The notes under the pieces are model-generated. The model was not told the DNA's origin. It made no database searches and saw only the letters and a list, made by a program, of their open reading frames with translations. 64,000 bases of DNA from Lasiosphaeria ovina (Eukaryota > Ascomycota > Sordariomycetes > Sordariales > Lasiosphaeriaceae): assembly GCA_033439765.1 (NCBI GenBank), contig JAULSN010000003.1, forward strand, positions 1,240,001-1,304,000. Direction: 5' to 3'. Below, piece after piece: positions 44,031-52,873 of the stretch (position 1 is its first letter; each line of letters begins with the position of its first letter). A program made the position numbers and the translations under genes.

Positions 44031-45785
44031 ATGGAAGTCGCAGGACTCCTTCTCGGGACTTTGTCGACGGTCGAAACGCTGCTAAATGCGTATAAAGCCG
44101 TCCAAGAGTTTGTTGACGACGTCAAGAGTTTTGACGATGACAAGGCGGCGATCCTAGCGAAAGTAACGGCCGAGAAGGCAATCACCGAGAACCTGTCGGA
44201 GTTGCTTTTTCACGGATACGGGGCAAATGATGGCGCCCAGTGCCTGTTCGAGTCACTTGACAAAGCCATGCAGAGCAGTGTCAATCTCATCTTCGCCGAG
44301 TTCGCCAAGAACATCCACGACTACGTCCCGCTCGGCGAACGCTATCAGCTCACGGGCGCAAAGTCTGGTGGCAGCGGCGGGCAGAAGCTGATCCCAGCAG
44401 GGTCCGTCGATAGCCCCAAGGCAAAGCTTCGCTGGGCGATTCGCGACAAGCGGCGTCTCACGGGACTCGTCGGCGACTTTCAGACGTGGAACCAGAAGAT
44501 CACGCAGTTGCTTGAGCTCAATCTGCTCAGCCGGCAACTGCAGATGGCACGCCAGCAACGTCCTTTGGACGTCAAGCTCCAGCCTCCTGCAGCACAATCC
44601 CTAGGCATCAGCGATGCCCTCGCCGCGCAGTCAAAGGCAGTGCGGAACCTGGATGGCTCTCCGAACGTCCAGGCATTGGTAGCAGGGGAAAGGATAAGCT
44701 ACAAGAGGCCGTGGATGGAGCTGCGCAACGCTCGGAGGCCAGCCCGGGGATCGAAATTCGAGGTCGGCCGGTTTGGCGACGACGCCGTGCTTGTCGACTC
44801 GAAGCACTTTCAGGGCACGCAGGACGACGCGCAGCTACGCAGCAGCAGCGCGCGGCTCGACCAGCTGGTGTCGATTCTGCAACACCTACAGCGCCTGGAC
44901 CGGGCCATTCCCAAGTGCCTGTGCTGGATGGACCGCGTCGACAAGGGCGCGCACTCTCTCGTGTTCCAGATCCCTCCACACCTCGAGCCGCGTCCCATGT
45001 CCCTCTTTGACGCGCTGCCCACGTCGTCCGTCGCGTCGGGGCTCGGGCTGGAGGAGCGCTATACCATGGCCTACGATCTCGCCGCCACCGTCGACCGACT
45101 GCATTCCGTGTCGTGGGTGCACAAGAACCTGCGCAGCGACAACATCGTGTTCTACCACGCCAAGCAGTCGCTGCGGGACGGCAGTAACCCGATAAAGGAA
45201 AAAAGGACGGGCACCACGCTGCCGCCCGACTGGTTCGTGTACGGATTCGAGTACGCGCGGCCGGTCGACAGTTACACGTCGCTCAAGTCCGACGCCAACC
45301 TGGAGCGCAACGTCTACCGCCACCCGCAGCGCTGGGGCGTGCCGACCGACGCCTTCGCCCCTGTCCACGACCTGTACGCTCTCGGCGTCGTACTGCTCGA
45401 GCTCGGCATGTGGCGCAGAGCCACGTCTCTGGTCCGGCAGGACGGCCCGCGTGCCTCGGACCCCGTCGAGATCAGGAACGGGCTCGTCGAGCGCGCGAAA
45501 AGGCACCTGGGGTTCTCAGCCGGCGCGCGGTACCGAGACGCCGTGCTGCGCTGTCTCGGGGGTAATTTCTCCGCCAATGTCGGAAACGCGGACGGCTCCG
45601 TCGTTGGACAAGACAATCGTGACGTGGAACTGGGCGCCGGCTTCAGGTCCCTTGTTGTCGACGAGCTGCGGCTCCTAGCGTATCCCGACCGCGAGTCGAG
45701 CCAGCGCATCAGGCAAGAGAGCTGGCAGACGCCGTTGCCGGGTGGTGGTCTAAGCATAGACATGTCGGGAATGGCTTTGGTGTGA
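44031..45785 (+). CDS. HeLo-type domain + pseudokinase protein (584 aa, single exon)
   Basis: The first ATG at 44031 gives MEVAGLLLGTLSTVETLLNA, the classical start of fungal HeLo/prion-inhibition-and-propagation domains; an in-frame TTG upstream is ignored. Residues 1-~170 form the helical HeLo-type domain, including the conserved AKLRWAIRDKRRLTGLVGDF. From ~240 a kinase-like fold follows, but the catalytic loop reads HKNLRSDNIVF (364-374), with Asn366 where the catalytic Asp should be. The DFG position reads YGFEYARP (404-411), and no clear VAIK lysine is seen, so this is a pseudokinase. HeLo domains in HET-S and relatives insert into the plasma membrane and kill cells, and the fold is related to the MLKL four-helix bundle. 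A cell-death or incompatibility role is therefore inferred, with the pseudokinase as regulator. The architecture is known from other filamentous ascomycetes. The C-terminus (GGGLSIDMSGMALV) is not an obvious amyloid motif. Confidence 0.9.
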   Translation: MEVAGLLLGTLSTVETLLNAYKAVQEFVDDVKSFDDDKAAILAKVTAEKAITENLSELLFHGYGANDGAQCLFESLDKAMQSSVNLIFAEFAKNIHDYVPLGERYQLTGAKSGGSGGQKLIPAGSVDSPKAKLRWAIRDKRRLTGLVGDFQTWNQKITQLLELNLLSRQLQMARQQRPLDVKLQPPAAQSLGISDALAAQSKAVRNLDGSPNVQALVAGERISYKRPWMELRNARRPARGSKFEVGRFGDDAVLVDSKHFQGTQDDAQLRSSSARLDQLVSILQHLQRLDRAIPKCLCWMDRVDKGAHSLVFQIPPHLEPRPMSLFDALPTSSVASGLGLEERYTMAYDLAATVDRLHSVSWVHKNLRSDNIVFYHAKQSLRDGSNPIKEKRTGTTLPPDWFVYGFEYARPVDSYTSLKSDANLERNVYRHPQRWGVPTDAFAPVHDLYALGVVLLELGMWRRATSLVRQDGPRASDPVEIRNGLVERAKRHLGFSAGARYRDAVLRCLGGNFSANVGNADGSVVGQDNRDVELGAGFRSLVVDELRLLAYPDRESSQRIRQESWQTPLPGGGLSIDMSGMALV

Positions 45786-46005
45786 GCGGCGGCGCTGGTT
45801 GAATATATGAGGATACTGTTTCACGACAAAATAGAACCTTTATAGCCGATTTCTCATGTTTTGTAATGGGCCAAGATTTGAACTTTGCACGGTGTTTTAC
45901 ACGGATATTATTCCGCGTAGCCATCTCGCCCACTCGTCCAGTTCACCAGCAAAAGACGAGGTTTCAATGCTCCGTCAAACAACACGCGCCCAGCCACCCC
46001 CCATC

Positions 46006-47338
46006 CTATGTCGACCAGGCCTCCATCTCCGAGTCGTCAAACTCGGCTGACGAGCACGCGCCGGCGATCTGCAGCTGGTTCGCGCCCAGGATGCCCAGCG
46101 ACGCGCCGCTGACAAGCGTCGCGTACGCCTCCTCGAACCACACGTCCGAGAAGCGCGCGAACCCGGCCAGCGCGCCCCCGTAGTACGGCCGCTCCACTAC
46201 CCAGTCGGCGTCAACGCGCCCCAGCGCGGCCCCGCCGCCGACGCTCATCGAGTATGCGTATCCCTGGCTGAGGTTGCGGAGGGTCCTGAAAAGCGTGTTA
46301 TTATTATTGTTATTTGAACGCTTAGTTCGGTTTGAGTGAGAAAGAAGTGAGTGACAGATGGAGTTCTTTGGACTGAAGAAAAACACGCTCGGGCCGGCCG
46401 CTGTGACTTACACTGTTCCCGCCGTGGCTGACGTTGTGTTGAGCGTGACTTCAAACCAGTCGCCTGCTGCCACTAATTATCCACGCACGCAAAGAAGGCG
46501 CGGCTGTTGTTAGGCCAGGCTCTTGTTTGATTATTGTCGAGGGTGAAATAGCGGGAGACATCAGTTCATCTGACTCACCCGGCATCGACGAGATTGTATA
46601 TGCGCCTGAGGGATACCACTGCCACCAGGCCTCGTTTCTAGCCACGATGCGATTAGTTGTGGTTCCTCTCGTGCCTAAAGAGAGTGGCAAATTCATGCGT
46701 CATTGCGAGAGAGTCCTGCGCACCTTACTACACCCGTCGAGTTGTCAATCTGCGTTTTTGGATTCTAATTAGTTTCCCAAACCTGAGATGAACCATGCTC
46801 CTCATGGAACGTGATTCAGGGGCAGGGATAACCAAAGACCAACAACACAACGCCCCCGCCCTGACCAACCAGGTAGGCAACCACCCACCTTGCAAACGGT
46901 ACCCGACTGAAAGAGGGCCGACGTCCACGAATCACCATCAATGCCGACCCAAGCCGCGGCGGCCTGGGGATAGCTGGCGACGCCGGGGCGCGCGGAGCAG
47001 GATGGGTGCTGGAACCAGCCGTGCATGTTCTTGATCTTGTCGGTGGACGGCGGGTGGGCGACGGAACCGCACCAGTTGGCGCTCTGCACGGCGGGATTAG
47101 CGCGGCGCATCTTGTTCGCCTTCTTGGTCTTCGGTTTCCGTGATCCCGACAAGGAGGTCGAGGCCCGGTGGTGGCGGCCGTATTGCGTGCCCGGCGGCAG
47201 CGGCGAGAGGCGCACCTGCGATGCCGAGATCGCCACCCCGTCGTGCGTCGCCGAGACCGTGAAGCTGAAGGCGGCTTGGGCACCCCGTGCTGCTAGGATG
47301 GTGGTGATGATGGTGAGAGCGGCGCCGAGGAGCTTCAT
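46006..47338 (-). CDS. Secreted G1 (eqolisin) glutamic peptidase (~296 aa, 4 exons)
   Basis: Join on the minus strand 47338-46885, 46674-46579, 46472-46412, 46285-46006; the first donor (GTGGTT) is chosen by phase and is the least certain junction. The product should be an acid endopeptidase of the scytalidoglutamic peptidase/aspergillopepsin II family. The start MKLLGAALTIITTILAARGAQA is a signal peptide. A propeptide-like basic region follows (RKPKTKKANKMRR), then the catalytic domain beginning SANWCGSVAHPP. WVGIDGDSWTSALFQSG carries the catalytic Gln (Gln144), EAWWQWYPSGAY and AGDWFEVTLNTTSA are typical, and DADWVVERPYYGG holds the catalytic Glu235. The protein is secreted and probably active at acidic pH. 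It is convergent with the HeLo-pseudokinase gene (220 bp between stops). Confidence 0.9.
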
Positions 47339-47348
47339 GGCGGCGGGC

Positions 47349-47386
<38 letters not shown>
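47349..47386. repeat. (CT)12(GT)7 compound microsatellite
   Basis: A perfect CT array followed directly by a GT array. It begins 11 bp upstream of the peptidase start codon, so it lies in the 5' leader as an AC/AG repeat in the mRNA. Confidence 0.9.
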
Positions 47387-49109
47387 ATGACTCTCGGTGT
47401 TTAAAAAGATGGGGTGTCAAAAGGGACGGCCGCTTATAAGAGAAGGGAACAGGCTTGATCAGGCAGGTATTCACCACTTCCGTGTAAGGGTAATTCTTCC
47501 CTTCCTTAAGTTGCACGGTTCCAGCTGAGCAAGGAAGGGCTTGTTGGCCAGTGCTGTCCCTTGTCGGTACCGATCCGAGCAGGGGATAGACCTTTTGCTC
47601 GTCGCCTTACGGATACTACTCTCCTATACGGATGATAGCTAGCAGCCGCAGGGTTGGGAGACTCCCCGTTGACTCGACAAGGGTCTCGCGTGTCAGGGCC
47701 CGTGCCAGGCACCGACCTGGCCGTCAATGTCGGCCCCGAACCGAAGGAGCAAGCGAGAGTGCCGACTACACACCTCAGACGATGCGAGAATGGCGTCATC
47801 AACGTACGATAACGCGGCCCACAGACCGTAGCCAGCTGAACGGAAGATGAGACCGAAAGGCAACGGGAAATAAGGACTGATGACGCGGGAAGGAGCAGCG
47901 CCGAAGTAGTGCAGAGGCATAAGGTGCGGAAGGGAGGGGAAGAAGGTCCCTACCTACTAAAGAAAGGGGTAGGGGGCTAGGTTGCCACCCGTAAGTTGGA
48001 TCGAAGAAGATACGATATACGTAGATAGAAAGAGGAACACCCGCGCGAGCGGTTTGAGCCCAGTAGAGGGGCCAGATCGCATTCCCATTTGGGTAGAAGC
48101 TGCCTTACCGCTTCTACGATGTAAGATCAATAATGACCTAGGGTCTCGCGTGTCGCGTGAACTGAACAGGACACCCCATTGCCTTCTCCAACACGCCGTG
48201 CCCCGGCCGTAAGGTCACCCGCCGCGCTCGGAGAAGAATCCCACATCCAGCAGACAGCCAGTCTAGGCTGAGATTTTGCATGGGCGCTGGCAGCGTGGGT
48301 GGCTGAATCTCGCCTCCCTGGGTGCCGATCGCGGCCGAGAAGCCAGGCGCCAGGCGCGGGTTCCAACACCGACCGACAGTAGTGTGTGACATCATCCACA
48401 GCGTTCCCTGTATTCCACCAGACCAGCCAAGGCCACAGGAGGGTGATGTTGCTCTGACATGCCCCTGTGTGCTAGTTGCCAGGAGCGTGGACGGCTGCTG
48501 CTGCTGCTTTGGCCAGTAAACAAACGCTCTCGATATGCAGCCCGCAAGCGAGAATGGACGGACGTTCGGAATCGGGCAGGACGGGCGTATCACCAGGTCG
48601 ATTCGGAGGGCTTGGCTGTTAAAGGCGGTGGGGGGGTTGCCTCGAACTTTCAAAAAGAAAACGGCCTTCGTGCCTTTGGCTTCCCTGGCGAACCGGCCGA
48701 ACCATTGGGTATAGCTCTGCCTGCTTTTCAAGTCAGGGGAATGCGCGCTTTCCTTCGGTCAGTTAATTAACTACCAGTACCAACAAAAGAAGATAACCAG
48801 GCCCTCCGTCCTCATTCTCTCCTCCCCAAAGGGAAAACATACCGAGACGACACTGACTGACAGACTGACGCACCCTCCCCCTACCCTCTCGCTGCTAGCC
48901 GAACGGCCAAGGGGCGCGGCGGGCGCGGCTGGCTGGCTGGCAGCGGGCAATGGGGCCAGAGTAGCATCCGCAGCCACGTTGTTCCACGGACTATTGACAA
49001 GCTGCATCCATCGAAACCCACCTCCTCCACAATCCACATACGTACGCCGGCCGCAAACGCTCGCTTGTCGATGGGCGGTGGGTGCATTTGCAATGCGGGG
49101 ACCCTCCTG

Positions 49110-49175
49110 CCAAAACCAAAACCAAAACCAAAACCAAAACCAAAACCAAAACCAAAACCAAAGCCAAAGCCAAAG
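49110..49175. repeat. Hexamer array (CCAAAA)8(CCAAAG)3
   Basis: Eleven hexamers in a row, eight CCAAAA and three CCAAAG. The other strand reads TTTTGG, superficially like a ciliate telomere unit, but fungal telomeres are TTAGGG and the array is internal, so it is a minisatellite. Confidence 0.9.
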
Positions 49176-50480
49176 CCACGGACGGCGCTTGCCAGCTCAG
49201 TAGAGGGGACTTCTGCAGCACGCACGCCTGTCATGTGATGCCTTTGTTTGTCTAACTAGTAGGGATTCTGCCTTGCCCTTGGAGAAAGGAGTGGATACGG
49301 GGTGGTGCGCAGCTTTCGATGCTGCGAGCTGCAAGGGCTCCTGAGAGAGACGTTGCTTTTCTGCTAACAGCTGTGCCTCACGTGAGCATGAGATAGTGGT
49401 GGTTGTACCCGTTCCGGGTCGGCCTGAACCAACTCAACTCACATCCATTGCTCCGGCGGCGGTGGTAGTGTTCAGCCGCATTCTCGGTAAAGGTAGGTAG
49501 GTAGGTAGGTAAATGCTGCCGTTGCTCCGCACATGGCGGGCTCAAAAATCCGCGAGCTGAGCACAGCAGGGCAGGGCAGGGCAGCATTGGGGTCGGTCGG
49601 GGAGTCGGCTTGTTGATTTGGTACGAGGTAATAGTAGTAATGTGTGTGTCCTTTCGCTGGCTCGTCAAGGCACCAGAGTAGCAACGGCTGAGACAGGCAC
49701 GGGGGCACAATCAAAGAGAAAGGAAAATCGCAGTGTCGCAATGTCTTGGCAAGCCCAAAGCCACCGACCGACCGGCCGACCCGTCGCTATTCGTGTGACG
49801 TCAGGAGGCGGAATACCATCCGATAGCAGCAGGCAAATATTGGACGGCAGGCGCTCACCGAAGTCGGGGCGCCCACTTGATTCCTCTCTCGGCCGAACCC
49901 TTGATCGTTATCTCGCGACTAGATAATTGGACATCGTGTCGTTCAGGTCTGTCTGGCGATTGGTTCCTTTCTTCCAAGTCATTATTCAATCATGTGTGTC
50001 AGCAAATGCGTTTGAGCCTTGACTTGAAGACATGATCGGCTCCCGAGCCGAGTTTTTATTGATTGATAATTACAAATGCGTCTCTCCTCCAGAGACGACT
50101 CGAGCCCATCTTGACCCCCATGACTCTGTTCTGGTTCTGAGCAGCAGAGACGCCCATTTCCAAGTGGGAGGTTGATACCGTGTACAATGCCTTTTCAAGA
50201 TCCAGAACCCCTGCTTCGCAGGTCCGGCTTGAGTCTAGATGCATTGAACCCTATGGCTGAGAGCGGCATAACTACCGTTCGAGATTTCGACGCCATTACC
50301 CAGCAAGTTAGGGAACAGAAGTCTGGAACCGAGTCCAGCGATGCCCATGGATATGTTTGAACGTGGAGCTGAGGTTGATTGTGTCCATGGTAACTCGTCA
50401 TGACACAACCAGCACTATTTGCTGCCACTCATACTTTCTCTCATTGTTTCCGCACGTGCGGCATGAGACAAGAGAACACC

Positions 50481-51098
50481 TCAAGGGAGAACAGCAGCAG
50501 CAGCAGCAGCAGCAGCATCAACAGCATCAGCAGCACTCCGGCGCGCCCTTGCGGACTTGGGCCCCTTCTTGACGTTCGTCATGAGATCTGCCAGCGGCGG
50601 CTTGCCGAGCGAGTCGGGGTCTGGCGGGGGGATGCCGCACTGGACGGAGATGCTGCGCCAGCGGCCGCCGACGGCGCGGGGCTCGGGGATGAAGACGGCC
50701 GTGTTGGTGTACATTGCGCAATTTGGCTCGGCGAAGAGGCGGGCCTCGCAGCCGTCGGCCTTGTTGGCGACAAAGTTGCCGCAGCCCGCCGGCGACGGCA
50801 GGTTGTAGCACGCCGCGGCTGTGCGGCCGCCTCCCGCGGGCGGCGGGGCCACGTCCAGCGTCGCCATGACGCTGCCGCGGCATTCTCTGGGGCCCGGAAC
50901 GCCGGAAAAGATGGTCGCGCTGATTGACAGCTGCGTGTCGGTGGTGTTGCTGGTCGGGTCGTCGTTGATGGTGACCTGCCCGGCCGTGTCTTCCTGGATC
51001 TCGGCGCTCGCCGGCACGTCAGAGAGGCCGTGGATAGCCGCCGGTGCTCCGACGAGAAGGCATATAAGTAATGAGGCGACTCGGCGGGTTTGGCGCAT
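50481..51098 (-). CDS. Secreted six-cysteine protein with poly-Ala tail (205 aa)
   Basis: The start is the ATG at 51098-51096 (MRQTRRVASLLICLLVGAPAAIHG), which gives a good signal peptide; the open frame extends further upstream but that part is a His-Thr repeat from a GT microsatellite. The mature domain has six cysteines (PRECRG, AACYN, AGCGN, DGCEA, PNCAMY, VQCGIP), likely three disulfides, and a conserved-looking VFIPEPRAVGGRWRSISVQC segment. The last ~35 residues are low-complexity, basic then poly-alanine (SADAVDAAAAAAAAVLP), encoded by a CAG-type repeat on the opposite strand. It is extracellular or wall-associated. I do not recognise the family. An effector-like role is possible but unproven. 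Confidence 0.75.
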   Translation of the reverse strand: MRQTRRVASLLICLLVGAPAAIHGLSDVPASAEIQEDTAGQVTINDDPTSNTTDTQLSISATIFSGVPGPRECRGSVMATLDVAPPPAGGGRTAAACYNLPSPAGCGNFVANKADGCEARLFAEPNCAMYTNTAVFIPEPRAVGGRWRSISVQCGIPPPDPDSLGKPPLADLMTNVKKGPKSARARRSAADAVDAAAAAAAAVLP

Positions 51099-51828
51099 CG
51101 TGAGGGGAGAAGTCGGAGCGGGCCTCAGACTAGCTGTGCATGCGGTGTGTGTGTGTGTGTGTTCAGGAGGTCGTTTCCGATGGCTTTTTCTCATGCCACA
51201 AAATTTGCTCACAATCGCCGAGTAGCACAACTCCGAAGAAAGAATTGAATTGGACAGGAAATGTTCGTCGGGAGGTGGCGAGCTTTGGTCTGGTCGTGAT
51301 GGATGCCACGTTCACGGCGCCAAGAAGCCCCTGGGGTTTCACCGCAGTCTCGACTCACCAGACCGGGGCATCCCAGCGCAGTCCCGCCGTCAAACTCCAA
51401 GCTACGCCCCGGAGCCAAGAAATCTGTGCCCCCGACAGATAAAATATGGTTGGCACATAGTAAACCGCCGTTCCCGTCCGGCGCTGTCCCGTGCTGTCGG
51501 CTGCCATGACACCCGACTCGATCAAGCACCATTGCCCACCATGCCTAGACTCATCATCGACTCGGAGTCGGCATGCTGTTTTCTATTTCGTGTCACCCAC
51601 AGGCAAACATGATTCCATGAGAGGAAAGTGCCGAGGCTTTGTGCACCATCTATCACCATGGAGATGGTTGCTCGTGGCGTTTTGGGGCTTGGCGGCGATG
51701 TCGAGGACATTCTACTCCTCGAGTCAGCGAGAAGAAACGCAGAGACCACGTTCCAAGAGACTCAGACTCAGGACATTTTAAACAAGCTAGACTGCAGCTT
51801 GACGGCTTGAACCGGATAATTATCCAAA

Positions 51829-51861
<33 letters not shown>

Positions 51862-52380
51862 GAACTGTGTAAAACGGTATTGTTAGAAGAAGTGGCAATG
51901 AGATGGGTCGAGTGCGCGGGCCGAGGCCCAGGTCCAAGAGGCGAGCCGTCAGCCGTGTCAAGTCGGGGAAGCTGCAGTGGAACCCACCCGAGCGGAGATA
52001 CCCCGCGCCAAGATGCTCCAAGGCCGGCGCTTATCTCTGGTGAAGCTTTTCTGTCGTCAGAATGACGCTCGAAGGAATACCATCCCACCGCTGCGGCAGC
52101 CGTGCTGTGCTCTCTTGGGTCGATTCGAGCCTCCGGTGCAGCATCCGCATCCTGGGCAGTTTAGGGACCGGTTCGCGCGGCTTTGCTTTCGAAAACAAGT
52201 GGTTAGCCTGTTGGGATGGGGCGAGGGAGACGAGCTCGAGAGGTATAAGAAGGCCATGGAAGACCTTCCTCGAAAAGACTTGTTGAACGAAGCTCCAAGC
52301 TCTTGCCTCAGCACACAACAGTTACGACACCACCCCAAATAAGACACAGGTTCCACCAAACAAGTCATCTCTTCATCATC
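51099..52380. other. Intergenic region between divergent small genes
   Basis: It holds a GT microsatellite (51146-51162) in the leader of the six-cysteine gene, the long A tract noted separately, and the promoter of the metallothionein. A TATA-like GTATAAGA at 52243 lies about 138 bp upstream of the metallothionein ATG. No other gene seen. Confidence 0.5.
51832..51859. repeat. A28 homopolymer
   Basis: Twenty-eight consecutive adenines. It could be microsatellite growth or the tail of a retroposed transcript. I found no target-site duplication, so the first is the default. Confidence 0.8.
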
Positions 52381-52526
52381 ATGGCCGCCAACTGCGACTG
52401 CAAAACTTGCTCCTGCTCCACCTGCAGTAGCTGCTCGTGCTGCGTGAGTGTTCCGTGTTCCATAAAGCCACATAAAGCCACATAAAGCCGTCAGACATGA
52501 ACTTACTCGCAACGCAGAGCTCCTGA
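52381..52526 (+). CDS. Metallothionein-like peptide (23 aa, 8 Cys, 2 exons)
   Basis: Join 52381-52443 and 52518-52526. Exon 1 encodes MAANCDCKTCSCSTCSSCSC plus one more Cys. The 74-nt intron (GTGAGT donor, CGCAG acceptor) is followed by Ser-Ser-stop. Eight of 23 residues are cysteine (positions 5, 7, 10, 12, 15, 18, 20, 21) in CxC, CxxC and CC spacing, with no aromatic residue. This is the hallmark of the small fungal copper metallothioneins (for example the 26-residue Neurospora crassa protein, also intron-bearing). It should bind Cu(I) or other soft metals in the cytosol. If the intron were retained the frame would end 13 residues later with just one further cysteine. The ATG sits in CATCATCATGG, a good initiation context. 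The peptide is far below usual gene-prediction cut-offs. Confidence 0.82.
52461..52490. repeat. 10-bp tandem repeat inside the metallothionein intron
   Basis: CATAAAGCCA is present three times in a row, the last copy with one change. It lies between donor and branch region and takes up 30 of the 74 intron bases. Confidence 0.85.
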
Positions 52527-52873
52527 AAGTTGGTGATCAATTAAACCTTCGCTGGGGCGCTGTGTCAGGGAAGGCCACGAGATGGATGGATCAGCGGACC
52601 CGAAGAATGGGAAATTTCTATGTGCTGGATTCTCTAGGATCTGAATCACATATGATATGGCTTCGTCTATGTCCCAATGATGTCTACCGTGTCCGTGTGA
52701 AAACGCCCCCAATGCTCCAAGTTATCCATCTATTTCGTTTGGCTATCATCGTTCGCCAATCTCTTCGTTAACGGCACGGAGCCTAGATCTAAACAGCCCA
52801 GACCAGTCTCGCCGTAGCAAGTGCCTAAAAGAAAAAAGCATGTCCTGCAGGCATCGTAGTGGCCGCCAATGCA

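Larger units (their letters stand above)
47339..50480. other. 3.1 kb gene-poor interval
   Basis: It contains the promoter of the G1 peptidase at its left end and the 3' side of the secreted six-cysteine gene at the right. Simple repeats are frequent: CT/GT, the CCAAAA array, GGTA units at 49492-49511 and GGGCA units near 49565. A 14-bp word (GGGTCTCGCGTGTC) occurs at 47681 and 48141. No frame has protein-like composition; the longest minus frame through 48881-49234 is made by the hexamer array. Confidence 0.5.

Noticed and set aside
46675..46888. GTGGGT donor at 46888 for the first peptidase intron
   Set aside because: It has the better consensus, but its phase cannot be joined to the downstream exon; the GTGGTT donor four bases later fits.
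47681..48155. 14-bp word GGGTCTCGCGTGTC found twice 460 bp apart
   Set aside because: The flanks are unrelated, so chance is sufficient; no inverted ends or other mobile-element marks.
48881..49234. Glycine-phenylalanine repeat protein on the minus strand
   Set aside because: The frame exists only because a hexamer array cannot contain stops. There is no leader or conserved flank.
51780..51860. A28 tract as the tail of a retroposed gene
   Set aside because: No upstream exon-like sequence and no target-site duplication found.
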